From: Methylocapsa acidiphila B2
Lineage (GTDB): Bacteria > Pseudomonadota > Alphaproteobacteria > Rhizobiales > Beijerinckiaceae
Length of the DNA: 64,000 bases
Direction of reading: 5' to 3'
Assembly: GCF_000427445.1 (NCBI RefSeq)
Contig: NZ_KE386496.1
Coordinates: 248,001 to 312,000, forward strand
Made by a program: the position numbers and the translations under genes. Positions 49,564-58,747 of the stretch are shown piece after piece (position 1 is the first letter of the stretch; every line of letters starts with the position of its first letter). Under the pieces are notes generated by a model, which did not search any database, had not been told where the DNA came from, and saw only the letters and a program-made list of their open reading frames with translations.

Positions 49564-50439
49564 TCAGATTTTCATGCGCGCCGCCGCCGCGCGCGCATGT
49601 TCACGCCATGCGGCGTCGAAGACGCGATCGGAGGGCAGCGAGGTCGCGCCGGCCCAATGGGCGAAGAAAATCCGATCGCCGACCCAATCGCGCGGCCGGC
49701 GCTCGTCGTCGAAGCTTACCGCCGTCACCTTGTAGAAGCTTTCGTCCGAGGCTCCAGCTACGCATTCGGCGAGAGAGGCGATCTTCAGTTGCCGCCTATG
49801 GGCCACGAAATTGCTCAAGGGCTGCGCGAACAGCATGCCGCGTTTGCGCACCGAATGGAAGATCCTTCCGTCCTCGGCGATGACTTTGTAAAAGTCCTGC
49901 AGCGACAGGATCTTGTTCGAGGTCAGGAAGAAGCCGTCGTTGAAGCGCCGGGCGTCGCGCAGAAAATCATATTTCTCGCTCTTTGTATTATAGACATATT
50001 CGTCGCTCGTGGACGCCATGATGAAGTCGACCTTGCCGGGCTCCAGACGGCCGAAGATCTCGCTCACGTCGCGAAACAAGATCGTGTCGACGTCGATATA
50101 GAGGACTTCGTCCAGCGGCAGGGCGAGGGAGAGAAATTTTCGAAGGCGTCGACGATGCTTCGGAAAAAAGGGGTAAAGGCGCTTCGCCAAAGCGTCGAGA
50201 TCGCGCGAATCTTCCGTGACGAGATGGGCCCCATAGACTTCGGCTGCGCGTCTGGTCAAAGCAAGATTGTCGTCGTAGGGAATGAGATAGAGCGGAGTCG
50301 CCGCATTTGTGGCGCGATAGCTTTCGAGAAAGGGCAAAAGCCAATCGGAGATGCGGTCATTCGCGACGATCGCGACTCCATAGGACTTGGCTGCGGAGAA
50401 TTTCGGTGAAGCTTGGTCTTGCGGCGGGGCTTCGCGCAT
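49564..50439 (-). CDS. Glycosyltransferase-like protein (nucleotide-sugar type, GT8-like)
   Basis: A 291-residue protein with a GT-A-type core: YGVAIVANDRISDWLLPF, the metal-binding DVD in EVLYIDVDTILFRD at about 116-118, RRFNDGFFLTSNK and a C-terminal GDRIFFAHWAG. No signal or TM is present. The start is uncertain: the ATG at 50439 lacks a good ribosome site and a TTG frame reaches 50550. It is divergent from another glycosyltransferase, so both may make one surface glycan. Confidence 0.65.
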   Translation of the reverse strand: MREAPPQDQASPKFSAAKSYGVAIVANDRISDWLLPFLESYRATNAATPLYLIPYDDNLALTRRAAEVYGAHLVTEDSRDLDALAKRLYPFFPKHRRRLRKFLSLALPLDEVLYIDVDTILFRDVSEIFGRLEPGKVDFIMASTSDEYVYNTKSEKYDFLRDARRFNDGFFLTSNKILSLQDFYKVIAEDGRIFHSVRKRGMLFAQPLSNFVAHRRQLKIASLAECVAGASDESFYKVTAVSFDDERRPRDWVGDRIFFAHWAGATSLPSDRVFDAAWREHARAAAARMKI

Positions 50440-50667
50440 AGGGGATGGGGCTCGGGGCGTGTTGCGGGGCGGAGTAAGCCGAGCCGTCTTGCTCGACTTG
50501 GTTCGGCAGGGTCGAACGACGCCGGAGAGAGCGGCGGTCGTCGATGTCAAATCTCCGTCCGGCGGGCCGAACGGAGACGGCCGAAGGCCGGCAAAGTCAT
50601 TTCAGACGGACCAGCCGCCGGCATGCGGAAGATTTTGCATGCGGCTCGATGTACATTGATGAGGACC

Positions 50668-51924
50668 ATGGATCAAGACTCTGAGGGCGACGCGACGGGG
50701 GCGGACCGTCCGCTCGCCGGAAAAACTGTTCTTCTTGCGCATCCGGCTTGGCATTCCTGCGGCAGCCATCAGGTTTTTGTCTCGCAGGCGCAGGCCTATC
50801 GAAGTCTCGGCGCGTCGGTCTTGAGCTTGGCAGTCGCCGATGCGCCCGGCGCGACGGCTGGCTCCGGCCAGCACACGGCCTATCTCGCGGCGAGCGGCGA
50901 TCTCGAAGCTGATGTGCGCTTTTTCGCGGGCATGCCGTTGCTGCGCGTCCTGGAGGTCGATTTTCTTCGCGCCGCCCGAAAATGGCTGCATGGCGATTTC
51001 GCTTCGATCCTGATCGAGACGACGAAGCTCGCCGCGATTCCCGATGCGCTCGCAGCTTGGCCCCGGATTGATCTGATCCATTGCAATCATTTCTTTTGCA
51101 TGCCGGCGGCGCTTCGCCTGCGCGAGAAACATCATTGCCCGGTGCTGCTCGACAGCCATGATCTTCAGGCCCGTCAATATGTGCTGCGCAATGAAGCCGG
51201 CTGGACCTTGAAGCCGCCGGCGCGTTTCGAGGACATGCTCGCAATCGAGCTTGAGGCGATGAAGGCGGCTGACCTGCTGGTTCATTTGAACAAGGACGAG
51301 GCGGCGGCCTTCCAGAAGCTCTTGCCGGAAGCCAGGCACGCCCTGGTCTATCCCGCGGTGGCGCCGATTTCCGCCGGGCCGGGCGGGGACGATCTCATCA
51401 TGATCGCCAGCGCCAATTACGCCAATTTTCTCGATGTGTCCTGGTTTCTGACCGAGGTGCTTCCCCTCGCGCCGGAGGTCTCGGTGAAGATCCTCGGCAA
51501 TATCAAGGGCGCATTCAAGCTCCGCGCGCCGAGCCTTTTGAGCAAGCACGCCGCGCTTTTTCACGGACGAATCGACGATCTCGACGCCGCCTATCGCAAC
51601 GCCGCCGCTATCTTGCTTCCGACGACGCAAGGGCATGGAATATCGATCAAGATGATCGAGGCCCTATCGAGCGGTGCGCCCTTGATCGCGACGCCGCACG
51701 CCTTCCGGGGCTCAGGGCTCGATCCGGCCACCTTCGCCAATGTCGCGCTGGCGTCCGACGCGGCAGGGTTTGCGGCGGCGTTGCGGCGCGCGGCGGCCTC
51801 CAAAGCCGAGGCGCTGACGGACCGCGCCCGCGCGGACACGCGCGGGGCCTATGAGCGCATCTTTTCGTTCGAGGCTTATCGAAAGGCGCTGCTGAAGCTC
51901 TCCGCGCCTTTTTTCGCCGCTTGA
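50668..51924 (+). CDS. Glycosyltransferase (GT4-like)
   Basis: A 418-residue GT-B-type transferase. The N-terminal domain has LLAHPAWHSCGSHQVFVSQAQAYRSLG and DLIHCNHFFCMPAALRLREKHHCPV; the C-terminal donor domain has LLPTTQGHGISIKMIEALSSGAPLIATPHAFRG with the E in the usual EX7E region. The ATG at 50668 has GAGGA just before it; another ATG lies three codons upstream and a long open frame further back has no gene-like features. Probably a polysaccharide or glycolipid enzyme with the divergent neighbour. Confidence 0.78.
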   Translation: MDQDSEGDATGADRPLAGKTVLLAHPAWHSCGSHQVFVSQAQAYRSLGASVLSLAVADAPGATAGSGQHTAYLAASGDLEADVRFFAGMPLLRVLEVDFLRAARKWLHGDFASILIETTKLAAIPDALAAWPRIDLIHCNHFFCMPAALRLREKHHCPVLLDSHDLQARQYVLRNEAGWTLKPPARFEDMLAIELEAMKAADLLVHLNKDEAAAFQKLLPEARHALVYPAVAPISAGPGGDDLIMIASANYANFLDVSWFLTEVLPLAPEVSVKILGNIKGAFKLRAPSLLSKHAALFHGRIDDLDAAYRNAAAILLPTTQGHGISIKMIEALSSGAPLIATPHAFRGSGLDPATFANVALASDAAGFAAALRRAAASKAEALTDRARADTRGAYERIFSFEAYRKALLKLSAPFFAA

Positions 51925-52158
51925 TCAGCCGCGCCGAATGTGTACGTCGAGTTCGGGCACGACCTCCAATTGGAGGCGCAAATCCAGCATCGCGCCGCTC
52001 AGGGTCTCGAGCACATGGGTGTCGTCGCTGACGCCCGAGAAGGTAACCTGCAGGACGCCGTCGCGCACCGCGACCTCGCTCAGATTCCCGCTTCCGTCCA
52101 GAATGCGCGCCTTGATCGCGTGGGCGACGAAATTTTCAATCTCTTTAGGCTCGGCCAT
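51925..52158 (-). CDS. Hypothetical protein, 77 aa
   Basis: Not recognised. A small acidic soluble protein with repeated beta-like stretches (EVAVRDGVLQVTFSGVSDDTH, MLDLRLQLEVVPELDVHIRRG). It ends next to the stop of the plus-strand glycosyltransferase. A GGAGACG-like site lies just before the ATG at 52158. It has no signal peptide or membrane segment. Its nearest meaningful context is ahcY downstream on the other strand. Confidence 0.6.
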   Translation of the reverse strand: MAEPKEIENFVAHAIKARILDGSGNLSEVAVRDGVLQVTFSGVSDDTHVLETLSGAMLDLRLQLEVVPELDVHIRRG

Positions 52159-52254
52159 GCGCGTCTCCTCGATTCTCCCGCAAGCCTATAACGCGCCGGG
52201 CAAATTCCATAGTCGGCGGAGATGGCTCGCGGGGCAGGGTCGCCGAGTCTGGAC

Positions 52255-52278
52255 ATAAAGAGTTGCTTATATCTTTAT
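52255..52278. promoter_or_regulatory. Candidate operator upstream of ahcY
   Basis: An inverted repeat, ATAAAGA at 52255-52261 and TCTTTAT at 52272-52278, lies 62 bases before the ahcY start. It resembles ATAAAG/CTTTAT palindromes known for ArsR-type SahR regulators of methionine and SAH genes in proteobacteria. No regulator gene is near. Confidence 0.45.
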
Positions 52279-52339
52279 TGCCGTCGGTCGGCGGGCCTGC
52301 TATAGAGCCGGCGTCGTCATTCTGGAGCGTCAAAAGTCC

Positions 52340-53746
52340 ATGACCCATTCGTTTAATGATTACGCCATCGCCGACATCGGCCTCGCCGACTGGGGCCGCA
52401 AGGAACTCGCGATCGCGGAAACGGAAATGCCCGGCCTGATGGCGACCCGCGCCGAATTCGGGCCGAGCCAGCCGCTCAAAGGCGCGCGGATCGCCGGCTC
52501 GCTGCATATGACGATCCAGACCGCCGCATTGATCGAGACCTTGAAGGCGCTCGGCGCCGACATCCGCTGGGCCTCGTGCAATATTTATTCGACCCAGGAC
52601 CACGCCGCCGCCGCGATCGCCGCCGCCGGCATTCCGGTCTTCGCCCGCAAGGGGGAGAGCCTCTACGATTATTGGGAATATACCCATAAGATCTTTGAAT
52701 GGGGCGACGGCGGCGCGCCGAACCTCATTCTGGACGATGGCGGCGACGCCACTTTGCTTATTCATCTCGGCATTCGCGCCGAGGCAGGCGATGTGGCTTT
52801 TCTCGACAAGGCGACCAATGAGGAAGAGGAAGTCCTCTTCGCCGCTATCAAGCGCCGCCTTTCGTCAAACCCCGGTTGGTACGGCAAGATCGGCGACGCG
52901 ATCCGCGGCGTGAGCGAGGAGACAACTACCGGCGTCCATCGCCTCTATATCATGGAGAAGGAAGGCAAGCTTCTCTGGCCTGCGATCAACGTCAACGATT
53001 CGGTCACCAAGTCGAAGTTCGACAATCTCTACGGCTGCCGCGAATCCCTCGTCGACGGCATTCGCCGCGGCACCGACGTGATGATGGCCGGCAAAGTCGC
53101 CATGGTCGCGGGATTCGGCGACGTGGGCAAAGGCTCGGCCGCCTCGCTGCGCAATGCAGGCGCCCGTGTGCTCGTCTCCGAGATCGATCCGATCTGCGCC
53201 TTGCAGGCCTCGATGGAGGGCTACGAGGTCACCACGATGGAAGATGCGGCGCCCCGTGCGGACATCTTCGTGACCTGCACCGGCAACGTGGACGTCATCA
53301 CGCTCGACCATATGCGGGCGATGAAGGACCGCGCCATCGTTTGCAACATCGGCCATTTCGACTCGGAAATTCAGGTGGCCGCGCTGCGCAACCTGAAATG
53401 GCACAATGTGAAGCCGCAAGTGGACGAGATCGAATTCGCCGACGGCAAGCGCATCATCCTTTTGTCGGAAGGCCGCCTCGTCAATCTCGGCAACGCCACC
53501 GGCCATCCGTCCTTCGTGATGTCGGCCTCCTTCACCAATCAGGTGTTGGCGCAGATGGAGCTTTGGACCAAGCAGGGCCATTACGCCCGCAAGGTCTACA
53601 CCCTGCCCAAGCATCTCGATGAAAAGGTCGCGGCGCTGCATCTCGACAAGCTCGGCGTCAAGCTCACCAAGCTTTCGGACCAGCAAGCAAGCTATCTCGG
53701 GCTGCCGCAAACCGGCCCATTCAAGCCGGACCATTACCGCTATTGA
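52340..53746 (+). CDS. ahcY: S-adenosylhomocysteine hydrolase
   Basis: A 468-residue NAD enzyme that splits S-adenosylhomocysteine to adenosine and homocysteine, relieving inhibition of methyltransferases. Family features are [39 protein letters not shown], the NAD-binding [20 protein letters not shown], and the C-terminal KPDHYRY with the conserved Lys and Tyr. Length is normal. A strong terminator follows it. Confidence 0.97.
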   Translation: MTHSFNDYAIADIGLADWGRKELAIAETEMPGLMATRAEFGPSQPLKGARIAGSLHMTIQTAALIETLKALGADIRWASCNIYSTQDHAAAAIAAAGIPVFARKGESLYDYWEYTHKIFEWGDGGAPNLILDDGGDATLLIHLGIRAEAGDVAFLDKATNEEEEVLFAAIKRRLSSNPGWYGKIGDAIRGVSEETTTGVHRLYIMEKEGKLLWPAINVNDSVTKSKFDNLYGCRESLVDGIRRGTDVMMAGKVAMVAGFGDVGKGSAASLRNAGARVLVSEIDPICALQASMEGYEVTTMEDAAPRADIFVTCTGNVDVITLDHMRAMKDRAIVCNIGHFDSEIQVAALRNLKWHNVKPQVDEIEFADGKRIILLSEGRLVNLGNATGHPSFVMSASFTNQVLAQMELWTKQGHYARKVYTLPKHLDEKVAALHLDKLGVKLTKLSDQQASYLGLPQTGPFKPDHYRY

Positions 53747-53795
53747 GTCTTGTGTCGCGCGCAGTTGAAACAGGCCACGTGTTCCACGCTAACAA

Positions 53796-53818
53796 GGGCC
53801 GCCTTCGGGCGGCCCTTT
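53796..53818 (+). terminator. Rho-independent terminator after ahcY
   Basis: GGGCCGCC, loop TTCG, GGCGGCCC (53796-53815) followed by TTT. A textbook terminator 50 bases past the ahcY stop. Confidence 0.92.
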
Positions 53819-53934
53819 GCATTTCATGTCATTGAAGAGCTGAGTCAAAGCAGATGACGAGCGCCCCCGCGCGGTGGATTGATGATCATGAACGCATCTA
53901 CTTTGCAGTTCCACTCCTTAGGGTGCCAAAAAAC

Positions 53935-54820
53935 TCACGACTTCAAAGGCAAATAAATATCGGTCAGATGCTGATGCTCCGGCGTGTCATGGTCGAGATT
54001 CAAATAGTGAAAATAGACGGGGAAGTCCCGTAGTTCTTCGCCGCTGTTCGGGAGCCATTGTCTATAAAGCTCATAGACGCTTTCGCTGATCCTCTCTCGC
54101 GAACCTGCGTGCGTGACCACGGCGCAGCGGCCGCCGGGGATTGTCTTCATGACAATTCCGTGCGGATTGCCGGGCGCGGATTCCATCAGCGAACCGCAAA
54201 TGTCGAAGCGGAATTCATCAGGCGGAGTCACATTCGGGTCATTATGGGGGACGCCATAGGTTTGGCATTTGTTGACGGGCGAAAGACCAGTCGCCTTTCG
54301 CCATTCGATAAACCGCTGGACTGAATCATTGAGCGAGGCAGGCGAGCCCTTGTGCTCAAGCGCCGCAACCAAAATAGGCTCGACATTGACAATTCTAACT
54401 TCCATTTTGTTCGTCCTTTCGCGGGCCGGGATCGGAATCTGACAGCGTCTGCTCCACGAAGCCCAATCGGGCTTTTTGCGGAATTCGCTCGGCGTTTGAT
54501 CAAATGTATTCTTGAAAGCGCGGGAGAAGGATTCAGGGTTTTCAAATCCTGAATCCAACGCAATGTCGATAATCGGCGCGAGAGGATTAAAGGCCAATCG
54601 ATATGAAGCTCTTTTGAGCCTCATGAGCTGAATATATCGGGCGATGCTTATCTCGCAATATTCTGAAAACTGCCTGTGAAAGTGATATTTCGAAAAAACC
54701 TGCGACGTTGCTGAGAGCGTCAACAGTAAGGTTTCTATCCAAATGCGTATCAATATAATCAAGTACGCGGCTGATGCGTTGCGCATAGTTGCGTTCCTTG
54801 GTGGAGGTCTTGAATTCCAT
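53935..54820 (-). pseudogene. Frameshifted AraC-family regulator with GyrI-like domain
   Basis: The N-terminus in one frame is MEFKTSTKERNYAQRISRVL to LTVDALSNVAGF, and the continuation in another frame is FSKYHFHRQFSEYCEISIARY on through LIDIALDSGFENPESFSRAFK-type HTH sequence. The break is at six As at 54693-54698; five would restore one frame. The second part carries the AraC HTH and a GyrI-like ligand domain (MEVRIVNVEPILVAALEHKG onward). A full protein would have about 294 residues. It could be a real mutation, slippage site or sequencing error. It resembles Rob/SoxS-type regulators with small-molecule-binding C-domains. Confidence 0.82.
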
Positions 54821-55189
54821 TTTCGCAAAGTGTCAGAATCTGGCCCTGCTGTCTTGACTGAAATTGCTGTCTCAACGGGTCGCTGCGCAATCGTCCTTGC
54901 TCCGCTGCGCGATTAAGATCGACGCCAGACGCGCCCAGGGCATCGGCTTTGGAACTCTAACGATAGACGCCAAAAGCGCACAGTCTGGGCTGCTGCGCGC
55001 GGGGCGATGCCCGCCATTCAGACGATATGTCCGCAATCAGAAAGTGGTTCGCGAGCAACCAGCCGTCTTGTCTATGAAATATGAATATTTATCATCCATC
55101 TTCAGGTCGGCCTGCGCTACTATAGTGAGGTCGAATCGGAGCCATTGCGGCGCCGCCGACCAATTCCGCAAAGAGCAGGGGGAAAGCCT
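54821..55189. other. Gap with the promoter of the Cys-rich protein gene
   Basis: No gene was seen. TACTATAG near 55119-55126 could be a -10 box for the downstream gene. AGGGGGAA at 55177-55184 is the ribosome site that decides the TTG start at 55190. Confidence 0.35.
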
Positions 55190-56176
55190 TTGGAACGGCA
55201 AATATCATCGGCAAGGGTTGCTTCAATCTTCGCGTGGCTCGACAGCTTGTTCCGCTGTTCCGCTGGCCTGAGCGGTCGGGGTGAGACGGCGGCTTCCTCC
55301 TGCTGCCTCCTGTTTCTCGTTCTAGCGATTGCTTGTGGGGTCGGGCGCCCGCAAGTCGCCTTGGCGGCGGGGACGGATTGGGTCTTGCTATGTCCCACCG
55401 GGGGCGCGGGCGAGCCGCGATATCAGGATCAGAATGGGAACGTGATTGACATCGCCGATCCCGGCGACCGCGCCATCGCCACCAAGGCGTGCAATCCGCG
55501 CGTCCTCGGAGCGAACGCGAACGTCAATGTCAGCGTGACCAATAATAACGCGAATACGATTTATGTGGCGTTCACTGACTATGCGACTCAAACGCCCGGC
55601 CAGATTACGTGGAGCGGGAATTGCTCGGTCGTAAATTATCAGGTCGTGATTCCGAAAGGAACGACTTGCACGGCGTCCGTGCCCGCCGCCGCAGGCATCA
55701 CCCGCTTTTGCGCCTTCACGAATCAGGTGCCTGTAGGTCAGACGCCGAACTGCAACTTGGCGCAAACCCACAATCAAACCATGGTGGAAACGAATTTCGG
55801 CACTGGATCCAGCGGGGTTTGCTATCCGACGTCGCAGAGCACCTGCGTCTGGTACGACATCAGCGTCATTCCGCAAAATTGCACGCCGAGCGCCTGGAGG
55901 CAGAACCATTGCCAGGACACCGGCGGCGCGGCCTATAATCTCCCGGTGTCTCTCGCCTGCCAGGGACAACCCACCTATACGTGCAAGGGTCCGCCGAGCA
56001 ATATTCCGTTTGGAAATGCGAATTATCCCAGCAATTGCGGAGTCCCGACGGCGAACTGCGTCGGTAATTCTCCGGTCTGCGACAACGCTTATTTTTGGCC
56101 GACCCCGTCGCCGCAGCCGAATTCCGAATGCTTGGCCGGTCAGACGCTGGTGATCACCTTCTTGGCCGGATCTTAA
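55190..56176 (+). CDS. Cys-rich exported protein of unknown function (possibly thaumatin-like)
   Basis: A 328-residue exported protein. No ATG gives a sensible N-terminus; a TTG at 55190 with AGGGGGAA before it is the best start. A hydrophobic segment (SSCCLLFLVLAIACGVG) then VALAAG suggests an extended signal peptide. The mature part is rich in Asn, Thr, Pro and has about 16 cysteines, with repeats such as ITWSGNCSVVNYQVVIPKGT and the thaumatin-like AAYNLPVSLACQG. The thaumatin comparison is weak. It is secreted or surface-bound; function unknown. A terminator follows. Confidence 0.65.
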   Translation: MERQISSARVASIFAWLDSLFRCSAGLSGRGETAASSCCLLFLVLAIACGVGRPQVALAAGTDWVLLCPTGGAGEPRYQDQNGNVIDIADPGDRAIATKACNPRVLGANANVNVSVTNNNANTIYVAFTDYATQTPGQITWSGNCSVVNYQVVIPKGTTCTASVPAAAGITRFCAFTNQVPVGQTPNCNLAQTHNQTMVETNFGTGSSGVCYPTSQSTCVWYDISVIPQNCTPSAWRQNHCQDTGGAAYNLPVSLACQGQPTYTCKGPPSNIPFGNANYPSNCGVPTANCVGNSPVCDNAYFWPTPSPQPNSECLAGQTLVITFLAGS

Positions 56177-56201
56177 AGCGCCGCATAGAAACGCAACCCG
56201 G

Positions 56202-56233
56202 GGCTGAAGGCGAGACGACCGCCGCCTTCAGCC
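56202..56233 (+). terminator. Hairpin terminator after the Cys-rich protein gene
   Basis: GGCTGAAGGCG and CGCCTTCAGCC form an 11-base stem with a 10-base loop 25 bases after the stop. Only a short, interrupted T tract (GATTTCAATT) follows, so it may work in both directions with the convergent small gene. Confidence 0.65.
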
Positions 56234-56264
56234 GATTTCAATTCGGCCAATTGCTCGGTCTTGT

Positions 56265-56480
56265 TCAATAGCCGTGGCGACGATAGACCCGACGCGAGGT
56301 CCGGCGCGCCGATCGATGAGCGACTCCAGCGCGGGTCACGACCTGCACGACGGGCTCGTCATAATTTGAGTACTCTGAAATATTCGCCAGATTCGCAGGC
56401 GGGAGCGCCGCGGCGGCCGGCTCGCAACTCAAGAGCAAGGCGCTGCCGAGCACGAGGCCGAGGGTTTCTATTCGAGTCAT
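56265..56480 (-). CDS. Small exported protein, 71 aa
   Basis: A signal peptide (TLGLVLGSALLLSCEPAAAAL) is followed by a short mature part ending RRVYRRHGY. Such Arg/Tyr tails are common in small secreted proteins of Rhizobiales. No function is known. It converges with the Cys-rich gene and could be co-regulated with it. Confidence 0.55.
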   Translation of the reverse strand: MTRIETLGLVLGSALLLSCEPAAAALPPANLANISEYSNYDEPVVQVVTRAGVAHRSARRTSRRVYRRHGY

Positions 56481-56779
56481 ATGCCATCCCCGATTGTAAC
56501 GAGCTGTTGGAGCGTTAAAGATTTCTTTCCCGCCAAATAACTTTAGCCGGTCATTGAGTGATCAAGACCGCGATCGTATCTGCGCGGTGGGATTGCATCC
56601 TCCAGGAAGATCGCGACCCATCGGCTAAGGCTCCAACGCTCGAGCAGGAGATATGGTTGCGTCGCGAAGGACCTCTTTGTGACGCTTTGCCCGAGTCCGC
56701 CATAAATTAAATGGGCGATTTTGATTTGCGAATTGCGGCCGGGAGTTGCGGCTGCACGGCAACCGCGTCGAGCCCTATG

Positions 56780-57943
56780 TCAGCCTTCGTCTCGATACCA
56801 TTTCGGCAGCAGAATGATGCAATTGGGGTTGAACCCCGCTTTTTTCAAAACGTCGACGACCGCCACCGCCGCGTTTTTTTCGAGATCGATCACGGTCACC
56901 GAACCGTCGCTCATATCCGGTAGATTTAGCAGGCTGTTCTGCACGAAGGCGTAGCGTCCATCCGGGGAAAAAGCGATATGATGGGCGCCGGCGGCGGCGG
57001 GAATGCTCTTGATCAGTTTTGGATGCAAGGGGTCGCCGCCAATGTCGAATATATTGAGATAGCCGGGCTTCGCCGTCGTGACATAGAGCCGGTCGGCCTT
57101 CTCATTGAAGGCGAATTCTAGGGGAACGCCTTGCTGCTCGGCCCCGAAATCGAAGGCCTGCTGGAAGGCGAAATCCTTTGTTTCCGGCCGCCAAAGCGCG
57201 GTCCATAAGGTCCCGCCATACATAGTGTTGATATAGGCCAGGGCAGGCGCGCGGCCCGGCGCAAAGGCGACCTCGACAGGCGCTTCGCCCGAAGGGGAAG
57301 GCTTGTTCGACAGTTTGTGGGTCGAGAGCAGCTTTTGCGAACTGGCCTCAATGACCGTCACGGTTTCGCCGGGGTCCTTGAGATCGGACGGCCGGACAGT
57401 GCTCGTTACGATGATCCGGTCAATCTCATCATTGAGAGCGAGCCCATGCGGCGTCTTGATGAAGGGGCTCGTGGGCGCGGGGGCTGAAATCACGCTACGG
57501 ACCTTGTCCGTCTGCGCGTCGCCGACCACGATATTGCTGGAGCCCATGCAGGTCAGGTACCAAGTTCGCCTGTCCTTGGAAAAGACAATGTCTTCCCCAA
57601 CCTTGCAGTCCGGGATATCGACGATTTTCTTGACGTCCGGAAAAGACTTGAGATCGAAAATCGTGAGCACGCTCTGGCCGAGCGCCGTGACATAGGCTTT
57701 GGAAAGATCGCGATTGTAGAAAATATGATGCGCGACAAGGTCGGGCGGAAGGGGAATGTTCTTGACGATCGTATTGAAATTCGGCGAGGCGGGATCAACG
57801 TCGATGACCGCTATGCCCTCCTTGCGCACGGTTTCCGTCGGCTTGCTTTCATAATTCAGCATGGCGAGGATCTCGCTATGCGCCGTCGTCGAGACGGCGA
57901 TGCCCGCGCCTAACGCCGCGGCCATAATGATTCTTCTCGACAT
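56780..57943 (-). CDS. YncE-like beta-propeller protein, exported
   Basis: A 387-residue exported protein with a signal peptide (IIMAAALGAGIAVSTTAHSE) and repeated propeller blades such as AYVTALGQSVLTIFDL, TPHGLALNDEIDRIIVTSTVRP and AHHIAFSPDGRYAFVQN. It differs from the mxaD-linked propeller. It has its own promoter region that carries a TetR-type operator (58008-58017), and the TetR gene lies just upstream on the same strand, so it is likely the TetR target. Its ligand is unknown. Confidence 0.78.
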   Translation of the reverse strand: MSRRIIMAAALGAGIAVSTTAHSEILAMLNYESKPTETVRKEGIAVIDVDPASPNFNTIVKNIPLPPDLVAHHIFYNRDLSKAYVTALGQSVLTIFDLKSFPDVKKIVDIPDCKVGEDIVFSKDRRTWYLTCMGSSNIVVGDAQTDKVRSVISAPAPTSPFIKTPHGLALNDEIDRIIVTSTVRPSDLKDPGETVTVIEASSQKLLSTHKLSNKPSPSGEAPVEVAFAPGRAPALAYINTMYGGTLWTALWRPETKDFAFQQAFDFGAEQQGVPLEFAFNEKADRLYVTTAKPGYLNIFDIGGDPLHPKLIKSIPAAAGAHHIAFSPDGRYAFVQNSLLNLPDMSDGSVTVIDLEKNAAVAVVDVLKKAGFNPNCIILLPKWYRDEG

Positions 57944-58005
57944 GATTTTGTCCTTTCGGTGAGGCGCTTCGTTCGGAGGCTGATGGCGGTCGCGACGCTG
58001 CTAAA

Positions 58006-58018
58006 TACGACCGGTCGA
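58006..58018. promoter_or_regulatory. TetR-type operator upstream of the propeller gene
   Basis: TACGACCGGTCGA contains the palindrome CGACCGGTCG (58008-58017). The same TAAATACGACC-GTCG element precedes the tetR gene at 58642-58656, so both are probably bound by the regulator encoded between them. Confidence 0.6.
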
Positions 58019-58036
58019 CTTTTAGTCGGATAAAAC

Positions 58037-58633
58037 TTAAGACGCGCAGTAATCCAAGAGAATCTCGTCGAGAAAGCGCTGCAGGGGTCGGGCCGAATGC
58101 TCGATCTTCATGCGCAGCAAGGCCCCTTGCCAAGCATCGATGAGCAGATCCGCGAGAGATCGTGCTGTCTTGTCCAGCCGGACCGATCCTTCCCGCTGCG
58201 CGCGATCCAGGCCCGCCTCCAAGGCGTCGCGATAGCGGTCCACGGCTTCCTTCAGCGCAGCGCGCGCCGCTTCGCTTGTGTCGCCGATTTCGCCCATCAA
58301 ATTGCCGAGCAGGCAACCGCCTTCGAAATTCTTGCTTTGCAAATCTTCGATCTGGCTCAGGAAATAGGATTTGAGGGCGGTCAGCGCGTCATGTTCCGGC
58401 GCATCGATGCAGCAGTTCAGCTGTTTGATGAAAGGATCAATGTAATGGGCGATGACCTGGACGCCGAAATCCTCTTTGCTTGCAAAGTAATGGTAGAATG
58501 ATCCTTTAGGAACTTTGGCGGCGGCCAATATGTCGCTTAAGCCCGTGCCATGATAGCCGTTCCTCATGATCAGGGCCAAACCCTGGTCGAGGACAGCGAG
58601 TCTGGTGGCTTCGACATTCCATTGCGGAGACAT
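58037..58633 (-). CDS. TetR/AcrR-family repressor
   Basis: A 198-residue repressor. The N-terminal HTH is LIMRNGYHGTGLSDILAAAKVPKGSFYHYFASKEDFG; the ligand domain carries EGGCLLGNLMGEIGDTSEAARAAL. It resembles the NemR/AcuR-like branch, which often senses electrophiles or aldehydes. Its promoter (58642-58656) and that of the downstream propeller gene share one palindrome. It is followed by the propeller gene after 93 bases. Confidence 0.88.
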   Translation of the reverse strand: MSPQWNVEATRLAVLDQGLALIMRNGYHGTGLSDILAAAKVPKGSFYHYFASKEDFGVQVIAHYIDPFIKQLNCCIDAPEHDALTALKSYFLSQIEDLQSKNFEGGCLLGNLMGEIGDTSEAARAALKEAVDRYRDALEAGLDRAQREGSVRLDKTARSLADLLIDAWQGALLRMKIEHSARPLQRFLDEILLDYCAS

Positions 58634-58641
58634 ACGATCTA

Positions 58642-58659
58642 AATACGACCAGTCGTCTT
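58642..58659. promoter_or_regulatory. TetR-type operator at the tetR start
   Basis: ACGACCAGTCGT at 58645-58656 is a near-perfect palindrome with 5-base arms, 12 bases before the tetR start codon. It is nearly identical to the element at 58001-58018, which supports self-repression and control of the propeller gene. Confidence 0.62.
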
Positions 58660-58747
58660 ATGAGTCAAGCAAGCTCGTCGTCGGGAGCGGAGCGCGGCCT
58701 GATTCAAATTGCAAAGTCCAATGGGCGAAGCCCGGTCTGGCTTGGCG

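Noticed and set aside
52159-52339. SAH riboswitch upstream of ahcY
   Set aside because: The conserved SAH-riboswitch core was not found; only a short inverted repeat is present.
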